From Saprospiraceae bacterium (GTDB lineage Bacteria > Bacteroidota > Bacteroidia > Chitinophagales > Saprospiraceae), in NCBI GenBank assembly GCA_041392805.1, contig JAWKLJ010000001.1, positions 1,984,001-2,048,000 on the forward strand: a DNA stretch of 64,000 bases, read 5' to 3'. The notes beneath the pieces were generated by a model. It saw nothing but the letters and a program-made list of their open reading frames with translations, did not search any database and was not told the origin of the DNA. Shown one piece after another: positions 25,895 through 37,300 of this stretch; the first letter of the stretch is position 1; each line of letters begins with the position of its first letter. The position numbers were made by a program, and so were the translations under genes.

Positions 25895-27034
25895 ATGAAC
25901 GTACTCATTGCCTGTGATTCCTTCAAGGATGGGTTGCCAGCCATGGAGGTGTGCAAAGCTATTGCCAAAGGCATCCACTTGGCCAATCCTGCTATTCAAA
26001 CCCAGCTGTTGCCATTGGCTGACGGAGGGGAAGGTACTGCGGAAATCTTGACCTACCATACCAATGGGCAATGGGTACAAAAAAAGGTGCAAGATCCCTT
26101 GTTCCGGGAAATATGGGCTAATTATGGCCTTGCAAAAGACGGGAAAACGGCTTTTATAGATATGGCTCAGGCCTCTGGTTTGCAGTTATTATCACCGGCA
26201 GAGCGCAATCCGTTGTACACCAGCACTTATGGAACGGGGCAACTGATCTTGGACGCCATGCAGCAGGGCGTTGAAAAGATCGTGTTGGGCATAGGTGGTA
26301 GTGCCACTAATGATGGGGGCATGGGGATGGCCAGGGCATTAGGCTATCATTTCAAGGATAAAAAGGGGAATAGGTTGCAAGGATGTGGGGCGGATTTGTC
26401 AAAAGTATCGGTGATTATCCCACCGAAGGTGGACCTTCCTACTATTGAGGTGCTATGCGATGTAACAAATCCCTTGTACGGCCCCCAAGGGGCGGCCTAT
26501 AGCTATGGGCGCCAGAAAGGTGGTGATGACCCGATGCTGGAATTATTGGATCGAGGGCTACAAAACCTAGCCAGCCGTGTAAAGGAACAGCTAGGAGTTG
26601 AAGGGGCTGCAGTAGCGGGAGCTGGGGCTGCGGGTGGAATGGGCTATGGTGCTATGGTTTTTTTAAAGGCAAGCTTGCATTCAGGAATAGGTGCGGTCAT
26701 GCATTATACACATTTTGCAGCGCACGTCAAAGCAGCCGATCTAGTTATTACAGGAGAAGGAAAGATTGATGAACAAACACGACAGGGGAAACTCATTAGT
26801 GGTATTTGTCAACAAGCGATGGCGCACAATAAGCCCGTCATTGCTTTTTGTGGGGCCTTATTGGCTTCACCTCGCCTGGTCAGGGAGATAGGATTGACCG
26901 CTGCATTTTCTATACAAACACATCCTACCTCCCTGGAAGAAGCCCTCTTGCAAACAGCGCAGGGGCTTTGTGATGTAGCTTTTCATGTGTGCAAAACAAT
27001 AGACATTTATCCTGGAAGACATCAGACGTTTTAA
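25895..27034 (+). CDS. Glycerate kinase (GlxK/GarK type)
   Basis: A 379-residue cytoplasmic kinase that phosphorylates D-glycerate with ATP (to 2-phosphoglycerate in the characterised GarK/GlxK family). The opening NVLIACDSFKDGLPAMEVC is the family start. Downstream are LPLADGGEGTAEIL, IVLGIGGSATNDGGMGMARALGY, the CDVTNPLYGPQGAA motif, AGAAGGMGYG, and DLVITGEGKIDEQTRQGKL near the C-terminus. Length is typical. It begins 9 bp after the YqaE-domain gene and may be co-transcribed with it, although no functional link is obvious. No glyoxylate or tartronate genes are nearby. Confidence 0.93.
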   Translation: MNVLIACDSFKDGLPAMEVCKAIAKGIHLANPAIQTQLLPLADGGEGTAEILTYHTNGQWVQKKVQDPLFREIWANYGLAKDGKTAFIDMAQASGLQLLSPAERNPLYTSTYGTGQLILDAMQQGVEKIVLGIGGSATNDGGMGMARALGYHFKDKKGNRLQGCGADLSKVSVIIPPKVDLPTIEVLCDVTNPLYGPQGAAYSYGRQKGGDDPMLELLDRGLQNLASRVKEQLGVEGAAVAGAGAAGGMGYGAMVFLKASLHSGIGAVMHYTHFAAHVKAADLVITGEGKIDEQTRQGKLISGICQQAMAHNKPVIAFCGALLASPRLVREIGLTAAFSIQTHPTSLEEALLQTAQGLCDVAFHVCKTIDIYPGRHQTF

Positions 27035-27065
27035 AAGGTCCTTCCTGGATAAATTGGTGATGTCT
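27005..27065. terminator. Inverted repeat between convergent genes
   Basis: atttatcctgga (27005-27016) pairs with tcctggataaat (27043-27054), with one mismatch; agacatca (27017) pairs with tgatgtct (27058-27065) as an alternative. It overlaps the glycerate kinase stop and lies ahead of the convergent gene at 27076. It may act as a bidirectional terminator, but T-runs are weak. Confidence 0.35.
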
Positions 27066-27075
27066 GAGACAAGAC

Positions 27076-27591
27076 TTAAAACCCAATGACGATTTTGGTT
27101 TGCTCCCCATTAAAATCAACGTGAAAACTAACCCCACCGGTTGCTTTCATCCGCTGCATTTTCACTTCTTTATTGTAGTGGTGAACGGCTCTTCGTTTAA
27201 AATTCCCACTCACAATCTGGAAAATAATCCCAGCCCCCAGGGTAATTCCCCCCAGGGTTAGGAGGTCTTTCCCCAGAAGTTTATTGGGTTCATACACCAG
27301 GAGACTTGTTACGGCAAACAAACTACCCACACTATAACTTGCCACACTCAATTGATCAGCGATGACTGCTGTACTTATTTCACTTCTTGCCTTGGGGTAG
27401 TCTTGCATAAACCACTCCATGATGGGCAAATTGATTTTCCGTCCTTGAAAATAATAAGTAGGTCCTATATCTGTTTTTATCACCAAAATGGTATCCACTC
27501 CTTCAGTGCTACGTTGGGCATGGCTTAGGGGCAGGCAAAGGCCCCAAAGCAGAAGAAAGAACAGTGGTTTGCATTGTAGTTTTATGGTCAT
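27076..27591 (-). CDS. Exported protein of unknown function
   Basis: A 171-residue protein with a clear signal peptide (CKPLFFLLLWGLCLPLSHAQ) and two internal hydrophobic segments, SYSVGSLFAVTSLLVY and LLTLGGITLGAGIIFQIVSG (residues ~85-130). It could be an inner-membrane protein or a small outer-membrane strand bundle. It ends in alternating residues and a terminal Phe (GEQTKIVIGF), as do many outer-membrane proteins. I do not recognise a family. It lies 43 bp downstream of the M14 peptidase gene on the same strand and may share its transcript. Confidence 0.7.
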   Translation of the reverse strand: MTIKLQCKPLFFLLLWGLCLPLSHAQRSTEGVDTILVIKTDIGPTYYFQGRKINLPIMEWFMQDYPKARSEISTAVIADQLSVASYSVGSLFAVTSLLVYEPNKLLGKDLLTLGGITLGAGIIFQIVSGNFKRRAVHHYNKEVKMQRMKATGGVSFHVDFNGEQTKIVIGF

Positions 27592-27634
27592 TTGCTAATG
27601 ATGGAGAACAGCAATAAAAACCTTTGTGGTCAAT

Positions 27635-30238
27635 TTATTTTGGAGTCTCTGCCTTCTTCGGTGGTTTCGTTTCTGCACCTGCACTGCTAATAATCCCCCC
27701 AAAAAAGATGGCATTCGCGAATAGTTTATTGGTACCATACCAGAATGCCCTGAAATTGGGATTATCAGACATACAAATGACCTTGCCTCGACCCATTCCA
27801 CTCACAAGGGTAGCCGCAGCGTTAGCCAGGCGTTTTTCTTCATTCTTGTGAATATAGCCGCTCAGCAAGGGTTTATCCGTATATACCATAGGTGTTGCAT
27901 AAGGGTTCTGAGCGGGCTCAAATAAAAAGCTCCCTCTCCGGAATACCGGCATCTTTGCTTGGTGATAACCATATAAAAGGGGGTGGGTTAAATCCACGTT
28001 CACTTCTGCAATGGCGCCGCCTACGACTTTGCCTCCGTTATCACTTGACAATTTGCCATATGGTCGGCGGCCTTTTGTTTCCTCTTCGTCTTCTTTTTTC
28101 ACCAATACATTAGCCAGGCCATTGCTGGCCGCCCAACTCACTGCGCGCTTCATGGCGATCAAGGTGCCGCCTCCACTAACCCATTCTTTCAATTTGTCTG
28201 CACCGGATTTCCCTAAGCTATTATAAGAACCTTCTACCATAATAATCACATTGTAGCGATCGATGTTCATTCGGCTGAAGTTGGTGGTCTCTCCTTTGGT
28301 GACTACCACCTGATAGCGCTGATCCAGTAGGTGCCATGCTTCTCCCGCATCATAGCTACTGACGCCCTCCCCTACCATCAACAATACCTGAGGTTGCGCT
28401 AAAACCCTCATGTCGCTACTTCCCAAATCAGGTCCTTGTGGACTCCACCCAGTCGAAGCTGCGGTAATGGTAATTTGGGATGAATTTGCGGTTGCAACCA
28501 CTAACGCATGAATCTCTGCTGGCGATAGGTCCTGGTTTTGCACAGGAAGGAAGATGGTTCCGGCATCATAAGATTGGCCTTCTAAGACAAAAGGTTCGGT
28601 ACTCACCTTCACCCGCAGTTTGGCTGCCAACAGCTGGTTGAGTGCTTTAGGGGCGTAATAATCATCCCAGCGCATAAGATAGGCGTAGTTACTTTGCTTG
28701 GGCAATTGAAATTGAGCCTCCAAGTCTTTCTCCACCACCGCTGCCCCGAGCAAGGAAGTCAGATTTCCCTTATCGGCAATAGCTTGATAAGGAAGGTTAA
28801 AGGCCAAGGGGAGGGTCCAGGCGGAGATGTCGTAAAACAAGCTATCTTCAAAACTCGTATAGCTATCAAACATCCCCCGTATCAGGTGGTACTGGGGTTG
28901 GTCTAGGGGCACAACATAGGCTTGGTTCGTTTCTTTTTCCCCTAGTTTGACGGTTTTTCCCGGTTTCAGGTGGTGGACTTTAATTTCGTGCTGTTGCAAG
29001 ATTTTAACCAAGGCCTTGGCACGAGAAGCATCGTAGGCATCTCCAAAGACAATACCCTTCAGTTTTCCCTGGGCCGCCTGTTTCATACCATCTAGGTAAA
29101 AATCTCTTTGAAAAGAAAGCAATTCCTTTCTAAGGCTTTTAGCGGCTGCGTAGGTAGACAAGGCGGTGGTTACCTGATTGCGGATAGTAAAAGCAAAACT
29201 CAACAAGCCATTGTCTGTTTCCTGCAGGTGGCCGCGGGAGCTGGCTTGTTCAAACAAGATGCCAATGCAGCCATTGGCATCAGGATAGGTAGAGCCTTTT
29301 CCATAATAGAAATCATCATATCCTTCTCCACTAAAGTACATGGAGCCTATTTTATCGAGTGCGGCTTGATGAAATTCACCAATCTTTGCCGTTAGCTCCT
29401 GGTTTTTCTTGGGCGTAATGGGATGAACCCGAGTAGATTCACCGGGCATAAAGAAAAAAGTTGAATTGGAGCCCATTTCGTGGTGGTCGGTTAAAATATT
29501 GGGTTTCCAATCATGAAACACCTTGATCCGGCCTTGGCTCTCTGGCAGTTGCAGGGGTAACCAATCGCGGTTGAGGTCAAACCAATAGTGATTGGTCCGG
29601 CCGCCTGGCCAGCTTTCATCGTATTCCCGATCCTGTGAATCAGAAGTGAGGTTGGCATTTTTATGCATATTGGCCCAGGTTGAAAAACGTTGGAGGCCAT
29701 CGGGATTAAAACTAGGATCAAAAATAATGACCACATTGTCGAGCATTTCTAGCACCTCAGGCGATTCGGCAGCGGCCAGGTAATAGGCCACCATGGCAGA
29801 AGCATTGGCGCCACTTGGTTCATTACCATGAATACTATAACCTTGGTAGATCACAGCAGGCATTTGATCTATGTTAAGCGAAGCGGATTGGCCAGGATCG
29901 CTCAATTGTCGGTGTTGGGCCTTTATTTCGGCTAGTCGGCTATGGTTTTTCTCGGAAGTAACGGTCAAATGGATAAGCGGTCTGTTTTCATAGGTTCGAC
30001 CATGCTCTGTGAGGGTCATTCGGGGGGAGGCAGCGGCCACCGTTCGCATGTAATAAAGTAGCTGATCGTGGCTGATATGCCATTCCCCAATTTGATATCC
30101 CAATACTTGCTCTGGCGTTGGAATGGCCGGGTTGTAATTGATATCGGGAAGATAATAAGTGATTGCTTGTTTTTGTGCTTGGAGCGCTTGGCTGCAACAT
30201 ACTAATCCAAATAGGCAAAAGGTAAATAGTGATCTCAT
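27635..30238 (-). CDS. Secreted M14-family zinc carboxypeptidase
   Basis: An 867-residue exported metallopeptidase. After a signal peptide (residues 1-~21), the catalytic M14 domain spans ~30-380. The zinc motif HxxE occurs in IYQGYSIHGNEPSGANAS, the substrate-binding region in FDPSFNPDGLQRFSTWANMH and NHYWFDLNRDWLP, and the third zinc-ligand region in LTDHHEMGSNSTFFF. The remaining ~480 residues form a glutamine-amidotransferase-like/beta-rich region (NVIIMVEGSYNSLGKSGADKL, GRGKVICMSDNPNFRAFWYG), as in other large bacteroidotal M14 proteins. No T9SS tail is seen. Probably a periplasmic or surface peptidase acting on peptides or on cell-wall or modified amino acids. A small exported protein gene follows. 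Confidence 0.92.
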   Translation of the reverse strand: MRSLFTFCLFGLVCCSQALQAQKQAITYYLPDINYNPAIPTPEQVLGYQIGEWHISHDQLLYYMRTVAAASPRMTLTEHGRTYENRPLIHLTVTSEKNHSRLAEIKAQHRQLSDPGQSASLNIDQMPAVIYQGYSIHGNEPSGANASAMVAYYLAAAESPEVLEMLDNVVIIFDPSFNPDGLQRFSTWANMHKNANLTSDSQDREYDESWPGGRTNHYWFDLNRDWLPLQLPESQGRIKVFHDWKPNILTDHHEMGSNSTFFFMPGESTRVHPITPKKNQELTAKIGEFHQAALDKIGSMYFSGEGYDDFYYGKGSTYPDANGCIGILFEQASSRGHLQETDNGLLSFAFTIRNQVTTALSTYAAAKSLRKELLSFQRDFYLDGMKQAAQGKLKGIVFGDAYDASRAKALVKILQQHEIKVHHLKPGKTVKLGEKETNQAYVVPLDQPQYHLIRGMFDSYTSFEDSLFYDISAWTLPLAFNLPYQAIADKGNLTSLLGAAVVEKDLEAQFQLPKQSNYAYLMRWDDYYAPKALNQLLAAKLRVKVSTEPFVLEGQSYDAGTIFLPVQNQDLSPAEIHALVVATANSSQITITAASTGWSPQGPDLGSSDMRVLAQPQVLLMVGEGVSSYDAGEAWHLLDQRYQVVVTKGETTNFSRMNIDRYNVIIMVEGSYNSLGKSGADKLKEWVSGGGTLIAMKRAVSWAASNGLANVLVKKEDEEETKGRRPYGKLSSDNGGKVVGGAIAEVNVDLTHPLLYGYHQAKMPVFRRGSFLFEPAQNPYATPMVYTDKPLLSGYIHKNEEKRLANAAATLVSGMGRGKVICMSDNPNFRAFWYGTNKLFANAIFFGGIISSAGAETKPPKKAETPK

Positions 30239-30355
30239 ATAATAGAAAATGGTTTTCCGTAAAAATAAAAGATTTGCGTTTACTATACTGCAAAATAGGA
30301 AAAAGCCTACAAGAATGTTTTATTTAAACAGAAAAACCATGGGATATCGATGGCT

Positions 30356-30402
30356 AGACATCAGCAGTTTACCTGGGGCGTACCTTATGAAACGGCTGAT
30401 GT
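30356..30402. repeat. Hairpin and direct repeat
   Basis: agacatcagc (30356) and gctgatgtct (30393-30402) form a perfect 10-bp stem. The segment tggctagacatcagcagttt recurs as tggctaaacatcagcagttt 64 bp later. The hairpin may terminate transcription of the minus-strand gene that ends at 30459. Similar words occur at 25357 and 27017. Confidence 0.5.
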
Positions 30403-30458
30403 CTGCCTAAAGCCTGGCTAAACATCAGCAGTTTACCCGAGGCTTAGAGCTTGTTTGG

Positions 30459-30878
30459 CTAAAATAAGCCTTCGTAATCCATCCAGATGATCTGGCTGAT
30501 TTTAGGTCTTTTCTTAAGCGACAACTCATAGGTTCGGGACCGGTAATCTACTTGCAGGACTAAATCTTTAAAATGCAGGGGGATAAACATACCTGTTTCC
30601 ACTTTCCCCTTCTCATCAATGAGTCCTTCTGCCAATAAGTCCTTTCTATTTTGTTCGTCCACACCCAAAATTTTATACTTGACTGGGGGGCCATCGTCGA
30701 AACTCCTTCCTTGAAATTGGAGGTCAACCTTTACGTCGGTAATATTAGCATAATTGAAGTTCTCAGGTACGTTGAGGTCTTCGATTCCGGGAGCAGCGGA
30801 ATGCGCGAAATTGGTTTTATTAGAAATAGCACAAGCACTAAGCTGAAACAGCAGCAGGAGTAAACATGTAGTTCTCAT
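30459..30878 (-). CDS. Small lipoprotein with LruC-like N-terminal motif
   Basis: A 139-residue protein with a lipobox (LLLLFQLSAC, Cys16). The segment VPENFNYANITDVKVDLQF followed by PVKYKILGVDEQNRKDLLAEG and a G-K-V-E-T-G turn resembles the beta-sandwich domain at the start of LruC-type proteins, which usually continue much longer. Here the protein ends soon after (KISQIIWMDYEGLF). It may be a stand-alone or truncated version of that domain. It is probably anchored in the outer membrane. It is monocistronic. Similarity is by eye and moderate. Confidence 0.65.
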   Translation of the reverse strand: MRTTCLLLLLFQLSACAISNKTNFAHSAAPGIEDLNVPENFNYANITDVKVDLQFQGRSFDDGPPVKYKILGVDEQNRKDLLAEGLIDEKGKVETGMFIPLHFKDLVLQVDYRSRTYELSLKKRPKISQIIWMDYEGLF

Positions 30879-31353
30879 AAGTTTATTTGTTTGGTCCAGA
30901 AAATATTGGTGCGTTTACTTAGGTTGTGTCATAATGTCTATTGGAAGTTAATTTTGAAGCCATCAAATACCAGTGAAAGCAGGAGGAGCGCGACCTTTGG
31001 CCACTTTCATCTTTCATTTTCCCTTGACCACAAAATGGTCAGAGAAGCTTAACGGAAACCTGTTTTGTCTTTTGAATAAGATTTAGGATTGGGTAGCAAT
31101 CTTGGCAAGCTTAGTACGCTGTGGGACTTTGCCCAATTCGTAATCCAAAAATGAGATAAATAAAAAGCGCTTTTTATTTTATTCTAGAATTGGCTTTATT
31201 CTTTCGTTTTTTGGTAGTAATAGTTCGTTTTTTGGGAAAGCAGCAGCATTCTCCTAAACGACCATAAATGTCCTTCTTGAATTTAGAACAATTTATGCTA
31301 TATTTAAAAATAAATTATATAAACAAGACAAGGGAAATAAAAAGATTAAAAGC
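30879..31353. other. Intergenic region without recognisable content
   Basis: This is 475 bp between the small lipoprotein gene and the end of the giant adhesin gene, both on the minus strand. It must contain the lipoprotein promoter, but no exact TAnnTTTG with a -33 partner is evident. The stretch next to 31340 is A/T rich. No repeat or ORF worth naming. Confidence 0.4.
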
Positions 31354-34300
31354 CTACCTAATCAGTGTCACATCTCCTTTCACCTGCTCTATTCGCCCAT
31401 CTATATATTCAATTTCAGCATAATAGACGTAGACGGCAGCATTCATAGGTTGGCCATTGAAATTGCCGTCCCAGCCGAGGGAGGGGTCGTTGGGCTGGAA
31501 GCGCTGGCGGTCAAAGACCTTGTTGCCCCAGCGGTCGAATATTTGAAAGCTGCGTATTTCTTTGATGTCATTGCCACCGAATAAGGTAAAGGAGTCATTG
31601 TTCCCATTTTCGTCGGGCGAAAAAACCGTAGGTCCGTAAAACCGTTTTCGTTCTAAAACCAGGATGATGATTTCATCAGTTGCCTGGCAGCCTTGCTCAT
31701 CGATGATGGTGACGGCATATTTATTGGAATGAGTTGGCGTAACCAACTGTTGCAGTGGGTTGGCTAAGGTATCGCCTTCGGCGGGCAGCCAGGTTATACT
31801 TGCGATATTCGAGGCATTGGTGATGGCTTCCAATAAAACCTGCGCACCAAATTTAATTTCCAGATCTGGCCCTAAATCCACGGTAATTCCCTGCTCTTCC
31901 GGCACGATTACCGTTTCTTCCCAGGTACACCCCAGCGCATCTTCCACCTTTAATTGGTAAGTTCCTGGGGGCAGCTCATCAAACCGACTATTAGCGCTAA
32001 AAGCTGTACCATTTAAGGCAAATAGGAAGGGTCCCGTGCCTCCCAAAATGCTATCTACCTGTATGCGGCCACTCATACGGCCTGAACAGCCTGGGGCTAA
32101 TACTTGCAGGGCTGTACCGACAATGGCTCTGGACAATGCTTCCACTAGGACACTATCGCTGGCCTCACAGCCATTTCTTGTATTCTTGACACTCAGCAAG
32201 TAGGTGCCAGCGGAGGCTACTTCGATTTTCAGGGCGCCGCCTGCATCCAGGAGCGTTCCATCCTGGCGGCGCCATTGGTAGACAAAGTTGGGGCCATTAT
32301 TAGGGCTATTCCCCGTAAGGGTAACAGAACTATTGGCACAATCTAAGCTTTCGGCTGGCGCAATACTTACAATTGGCCTAATAGTATCACCCAATACGTT
32401 GAGGTCTCTAGTCTGCTCACAGCCATTGGTTTCATCCACAATCCTGATGGTATATTTACCGGCCTGACTCACCGATAAGGTAGGCGAATTTGCTGATAGG
32501 TTATTGCCATTTCCATCTGTCCAACTGATGACAAGGCCCGGATTTGCACTAGCTGTAGCATCCAACAAAACGCTGTTTCGATTACAGTTGAGCTCGGGGA
32601 TCGGGGCGATAGTTATCACGGGTATTTTAAAATCTCCTCCTAAGGAAAAGCGCAAGGTATCCTGACAGCTATTCTCCTGGTCTATCACTAAGAGTCTATA
32701 ATTACCAACGCCTTCGGCCATTACAATGGGGGAATTGGGATCGCCAATGACCTGACCTGATGATAGCGCTGTCCACTGGAAAGTCAAACTGTGGCCATCA
32801 ATTGCCGTGGAAGCGGTGGCGTCGAGTGTAAGCCTTGTGTTTTCACAATCGAACATCAAGGTGTCTAGTCCTGCAATTTGGGCAAGCGGGGTTGATATAT
32901 CATTGATAATCAATACACTATCAACACTCATACACTGATTCAACGGATCGCTTACTGTCAGGTAATATACACCGGCTTTATTAACTCTTGGGTTTAATTG
33001 GTTGGTGGAAGAAAGAAAATTCCCATCATTTGTCGACCAAGAGAAGCTGCTTTGTCCACTATTGGTGCTGACCACCCCATTCAATTGCAAGTCTTCCTGA
33101 TTGCAATTCAAACTGGCATCTGGCCCAGCATCGGCGATGGGTGCATTTGCGTCTCTTAAGATCACGAGGGTATCCGTCGCCGTGCATTGGTTCAGGGTAT
33201 TCGTGACTGCCAGCACAAAAGTGTCTGGGCTGAAGATAGTAGGTGTCAAGGTATTCGCATCATCGATTTGGCTGCCATTGAGGGCAGACCATTGATAGGT
33301 GCGGTTCAAGGCGTCGGCCAGGCCGGTCAGCTGCATACTAGGTTCGGTACAAACCAGGGTCTCTGTTTGGCCAGCCTCCACATTTGGGGCGATGGTATCC
33401 GCGTTAACATTTACGATATACCGACTAACACAACCATTGTTGGTATCCTGAACCGAAAAGCGATATCGGCCAGGTGTCCTTACTTGATAATCCAATACCG
33501 CTTCGCAGGTATTAAAAATGGGTTGATTATTGTTACTCAATTGGCACCATTGAAAACTGAAATTGCCTTGAGGCGGCAAGGCGCCATTTAGTATAAGCAG
33601 GGTGTCTCCACAAGATAGGGCCGTATCTGGAATGGGTTCCAAAACGGGTAAATCATTGCTCAATTCAACCAAGACACTATCGACGCTAATACAACCACTT
33701 TGCACATCGGTAACCTGAAGGAAATAAAGACCGGGGCAGGTTGCGATGGGATTGGTGGTAGATGCCCCTTCCAAACAGCCTACATTCAAATTGGCGCGCC
33801 ATTGATACCTAATATTTCCGCCTGTAGCTGACCCACTGCCATTCAGTACCACCAAATCTGACTGACAGGTCAAGGTTTGGTTAGGGCCGGCCTCTGCTAT
33901 GGGAGGGATATCCGATTGGCTCACCACAACCACATCGGTTGCACGGCAACCCGTAAGATTGTCAACTACTTCAAAGGTAAAGGTACCAGGCTGGGCAATA
34001 GGTAAGAATAGGTTCTGGCCAATGGTCTGCCCTATTTCATTTAGCCATTGGTATTGAATTGACGGCCCTTGTGTTGAGGCATTGCTCCCCAAGGTTACCT
34101 GTAAGCTATCACAGCTCAGAAAGCGGTCGGGGCCACCGTCAGCGAGAGGAGGAAGGGTTTGATCCAACACTACGACTTCAAGCGTCGATGTAAAACCAGC
34201 TAAATCCGTTACACTTAATATATAAGTACCCGATGCGTCCACCCTTAATCCAAGGCTATCAGCCTCCCCAATAATATTCCCACCAATCGTGCTCCACTGT

Positions 34301-37300
34301 ACCACACAATCTATGCATTCATCACAAAAGGCCGCATTAATATCCAAGGTATCTACCAGGCAATTGATGGCCAGGGTATCTGGCCCCAATAATTGAATAC
34401 AAGGGATACAATCCTGTTCTTCAATCAAAACGGAATCAACATCAATACAACCATTCACAACATCCACCAAGGAAAGTCGGTAGGTACCCAGGGCATTGAT
34501 CCGAACAGTGGCTTGATCAGCACCGGCGACAATACCGGGCCCTGTCCACTCATATTGGTAATTGTTGCCAGGTGGGGTAATAATGGATTCAAGGTCGAAT
34601 GTGGTTTGATCGCAAGGAAAAAGCTGATTGCCAAAATTAATTTGCGGAACATTTTCATCAATGCGAATTTGTACGATATCTTGGTCTGTACAAAAATTAC
34701 TGGTGTCCTTTACTTGCAGAATATAAGTCCCGGGGCTTCCTACGAATTCTATGATATCCGTGCCAATGATTTCGGCTGTATTTAAATTAGACCATTCATA
34801 CACCATATTCACGCCTTGGGAGGAACCTGAGCCATTCAACTCCACTGTGGGAATGGTACAAGTTATGGTGTCTACCACACCTGCCTCTGCCATAGGGGCA
34901 ATGGTATCCATCAAAACGAACACGGACTGTGTATCGCTAAGCATGACCTCCGTGTTGGTTAATACCAGTTGATATTCTCCACCACAGGTCACTTCAATGA
35001 TTGGACTAGCCTCGCCACTTAACAAGCAAGCAGCATCGGGTGTTATCCATTCGAAGGTAATATTATCCCCTTGGGTGGAATTGGAGGCATCGATAATGAT
35101 AGAAGAGACCATACAATTAAGCCGATCGGGTGGCAAAATGACAATTTGTGGGCCACAATCTTCGAGGACCTCAACGGAAGCCATATCGGAGCAGGAACCA
35201 TCCAGGTTGGTAACCGTAAGGGTATATCGTCCTACTTGATTTGCCCCTATGATATTATTACTGGAAGGAAGTAGCGCACCATTAAAACGCCATTCATAAA
35301 CGCCGAAGGTAGAGGCCGATCCATCCAAAATGGCTTGCCCCGTTTCGCAGGAGATCATCATCGTATCAGGGAGTACCGCTAGTGGAACTAAATTGCTAAG
35401 GGTAACCTGAAGGGTATCCCTATTCACACAACCCGTTAAATTATTTTCGACCGTCAGTATATAATCGCCAGGACATTCAATGGTGGTCATTAGGCTATCC
35501 GTTGTGCCTGGCAAACAAGGGCCAGACCATTGGATCGTGGCATTTGCTGGGTCAATATTGGTATTGCCAAATAGGAGAATCGAATCCGTATCACAAAAAA
35601 ACACTTGATTATCTCCTGCATTCACAAAGGGTAATGCATCCGCTCTACTCACGACTAGGGTTGAGGAGTCTCGGCAACCACTGAGGTTATTTTCAATAAT
35701 AAGTCGAAAAATACCTGCATCATCCACCGTTAGCGTCGGCGAGGTATTTTGAGCAGGAAGGCTCCCTGCCAAGGCCACCCACCGATAACGAAAAGCTGGT
35801 CCTGCTGAATTGCTGCCGCCCCCTAAGGTCAAGGTGGGGTTATCGCAGGTAATACTGGTATCTGCGCCGAGGTCAACCAAAGGTAGGTCGATTGCATTAA
35901 CCACGTCAATACTCATCGTATCTGTACACAAACTAACCAAGTCGGTCACCATCAAACGATAGGTACCAATTTGGTTAACTGTAGGTTGGGGCGTATTTTC
36001 ATCAGCCAATATGCCTGGACCGTCCCAACGGAAGGCAAGTCCTCCGCTAGAGCTAGAGGGGCCTCCATCGAGTGTAATTTGTGGAAAGCGGCAAGTCAGG
36101 GTATCCGGTTCGCTAATGGCAGCAAGGGGTATTTCCAATTCCGCATTTACAACTACACTATCAATACTCACACATTGGTTGGAGGTATTTCTTATCTCCA
36201 AATAATAGGTACCAGGGCAATTGACCGAGATTTGTTCAGCATTTGGGTCCGTTTGGATACAAGGGCCTTGCCATAGGTAGGAAAAATCGGGACCTACGGA
36301 CGAACCTTGGCTAGTTAGGGTATCTTCCGTAAGGGCACAGGTAATGGTAAAACCATCTCCAGCTTCAGCCACAGGAAAACCCACATCCTGGTTGACCACG
36401 ACGGTCACTGTATCTGCACATTGGGTGAAGGTATCCACTACGATGAGGGTATAATTCCCTGGGGCATCGACTTCCACGTTAGATCCAATTGGAGGAGAAA
36501 CAAAATGCCCCTGCGAGCTGGTCCAGAAATATTGTATATCGGGGCCTACGGTGGCATTGCCAATGGAGAGGTTTATGCTAGGGTCTTCACAAGTTAAGGT
36601 AGCTGGAGGCAGCACCTCCGCAACGATATTGTTGAGGGTGTCTTGCACGACAATAGACGCTGCGTTCTGACAGCCTGTGCTCAAATTAGTTATTTGTAAT
36701 TCATAGGTGCCTGTCGCATCTATGGTTGGGGTTGGGGTACCCTGGCCATCTTGGATATTTCCGCCGTTACTGGCCTGCCACAAGAGGTCAAAATTGGCGC
36801 CCTGGTCAGCAGCCGAGGCGTCCAGGACAAGGGTGGTTTGTGCGCAATTTAACAGGTCTGGTGGGGTGATAGCCACATTTGGAGGAATGATATCTTGCCC
36901 TACAGTTACGGTTGAGGTAATGATACAACCATTGAGGATATTCGTAACGACCAGGGTGTATAAACCCGGTTCAGTTACCACCAAAGTCGGTGAAATGGCT
37001 CCGCCAATGGCCGTTCCACTGGTATTTAACCAAACATAGATAAAGGCTGGGCCAGTGGAGGTGTTTCCTCCGCCGAGCGTAATGGAAGGAACAGCGCAGG
37101 TCAGCAAGGTATCGGGGCCAGCATCGGCGATAGGTAAGGCATTATCCGTTCCAATGAAAACTTCATCTATGGTCTCGCAGCCATTGCGCGAATTGGTCAC
37201 CCTTAAACGATAGGTGCCTGGCGCATTGATCTCAGATTGTATTTCCGTATTAGCGCCAATGATTTGCCCATCTGTTGTTTCCCATAGGTAAGTAAATTCA

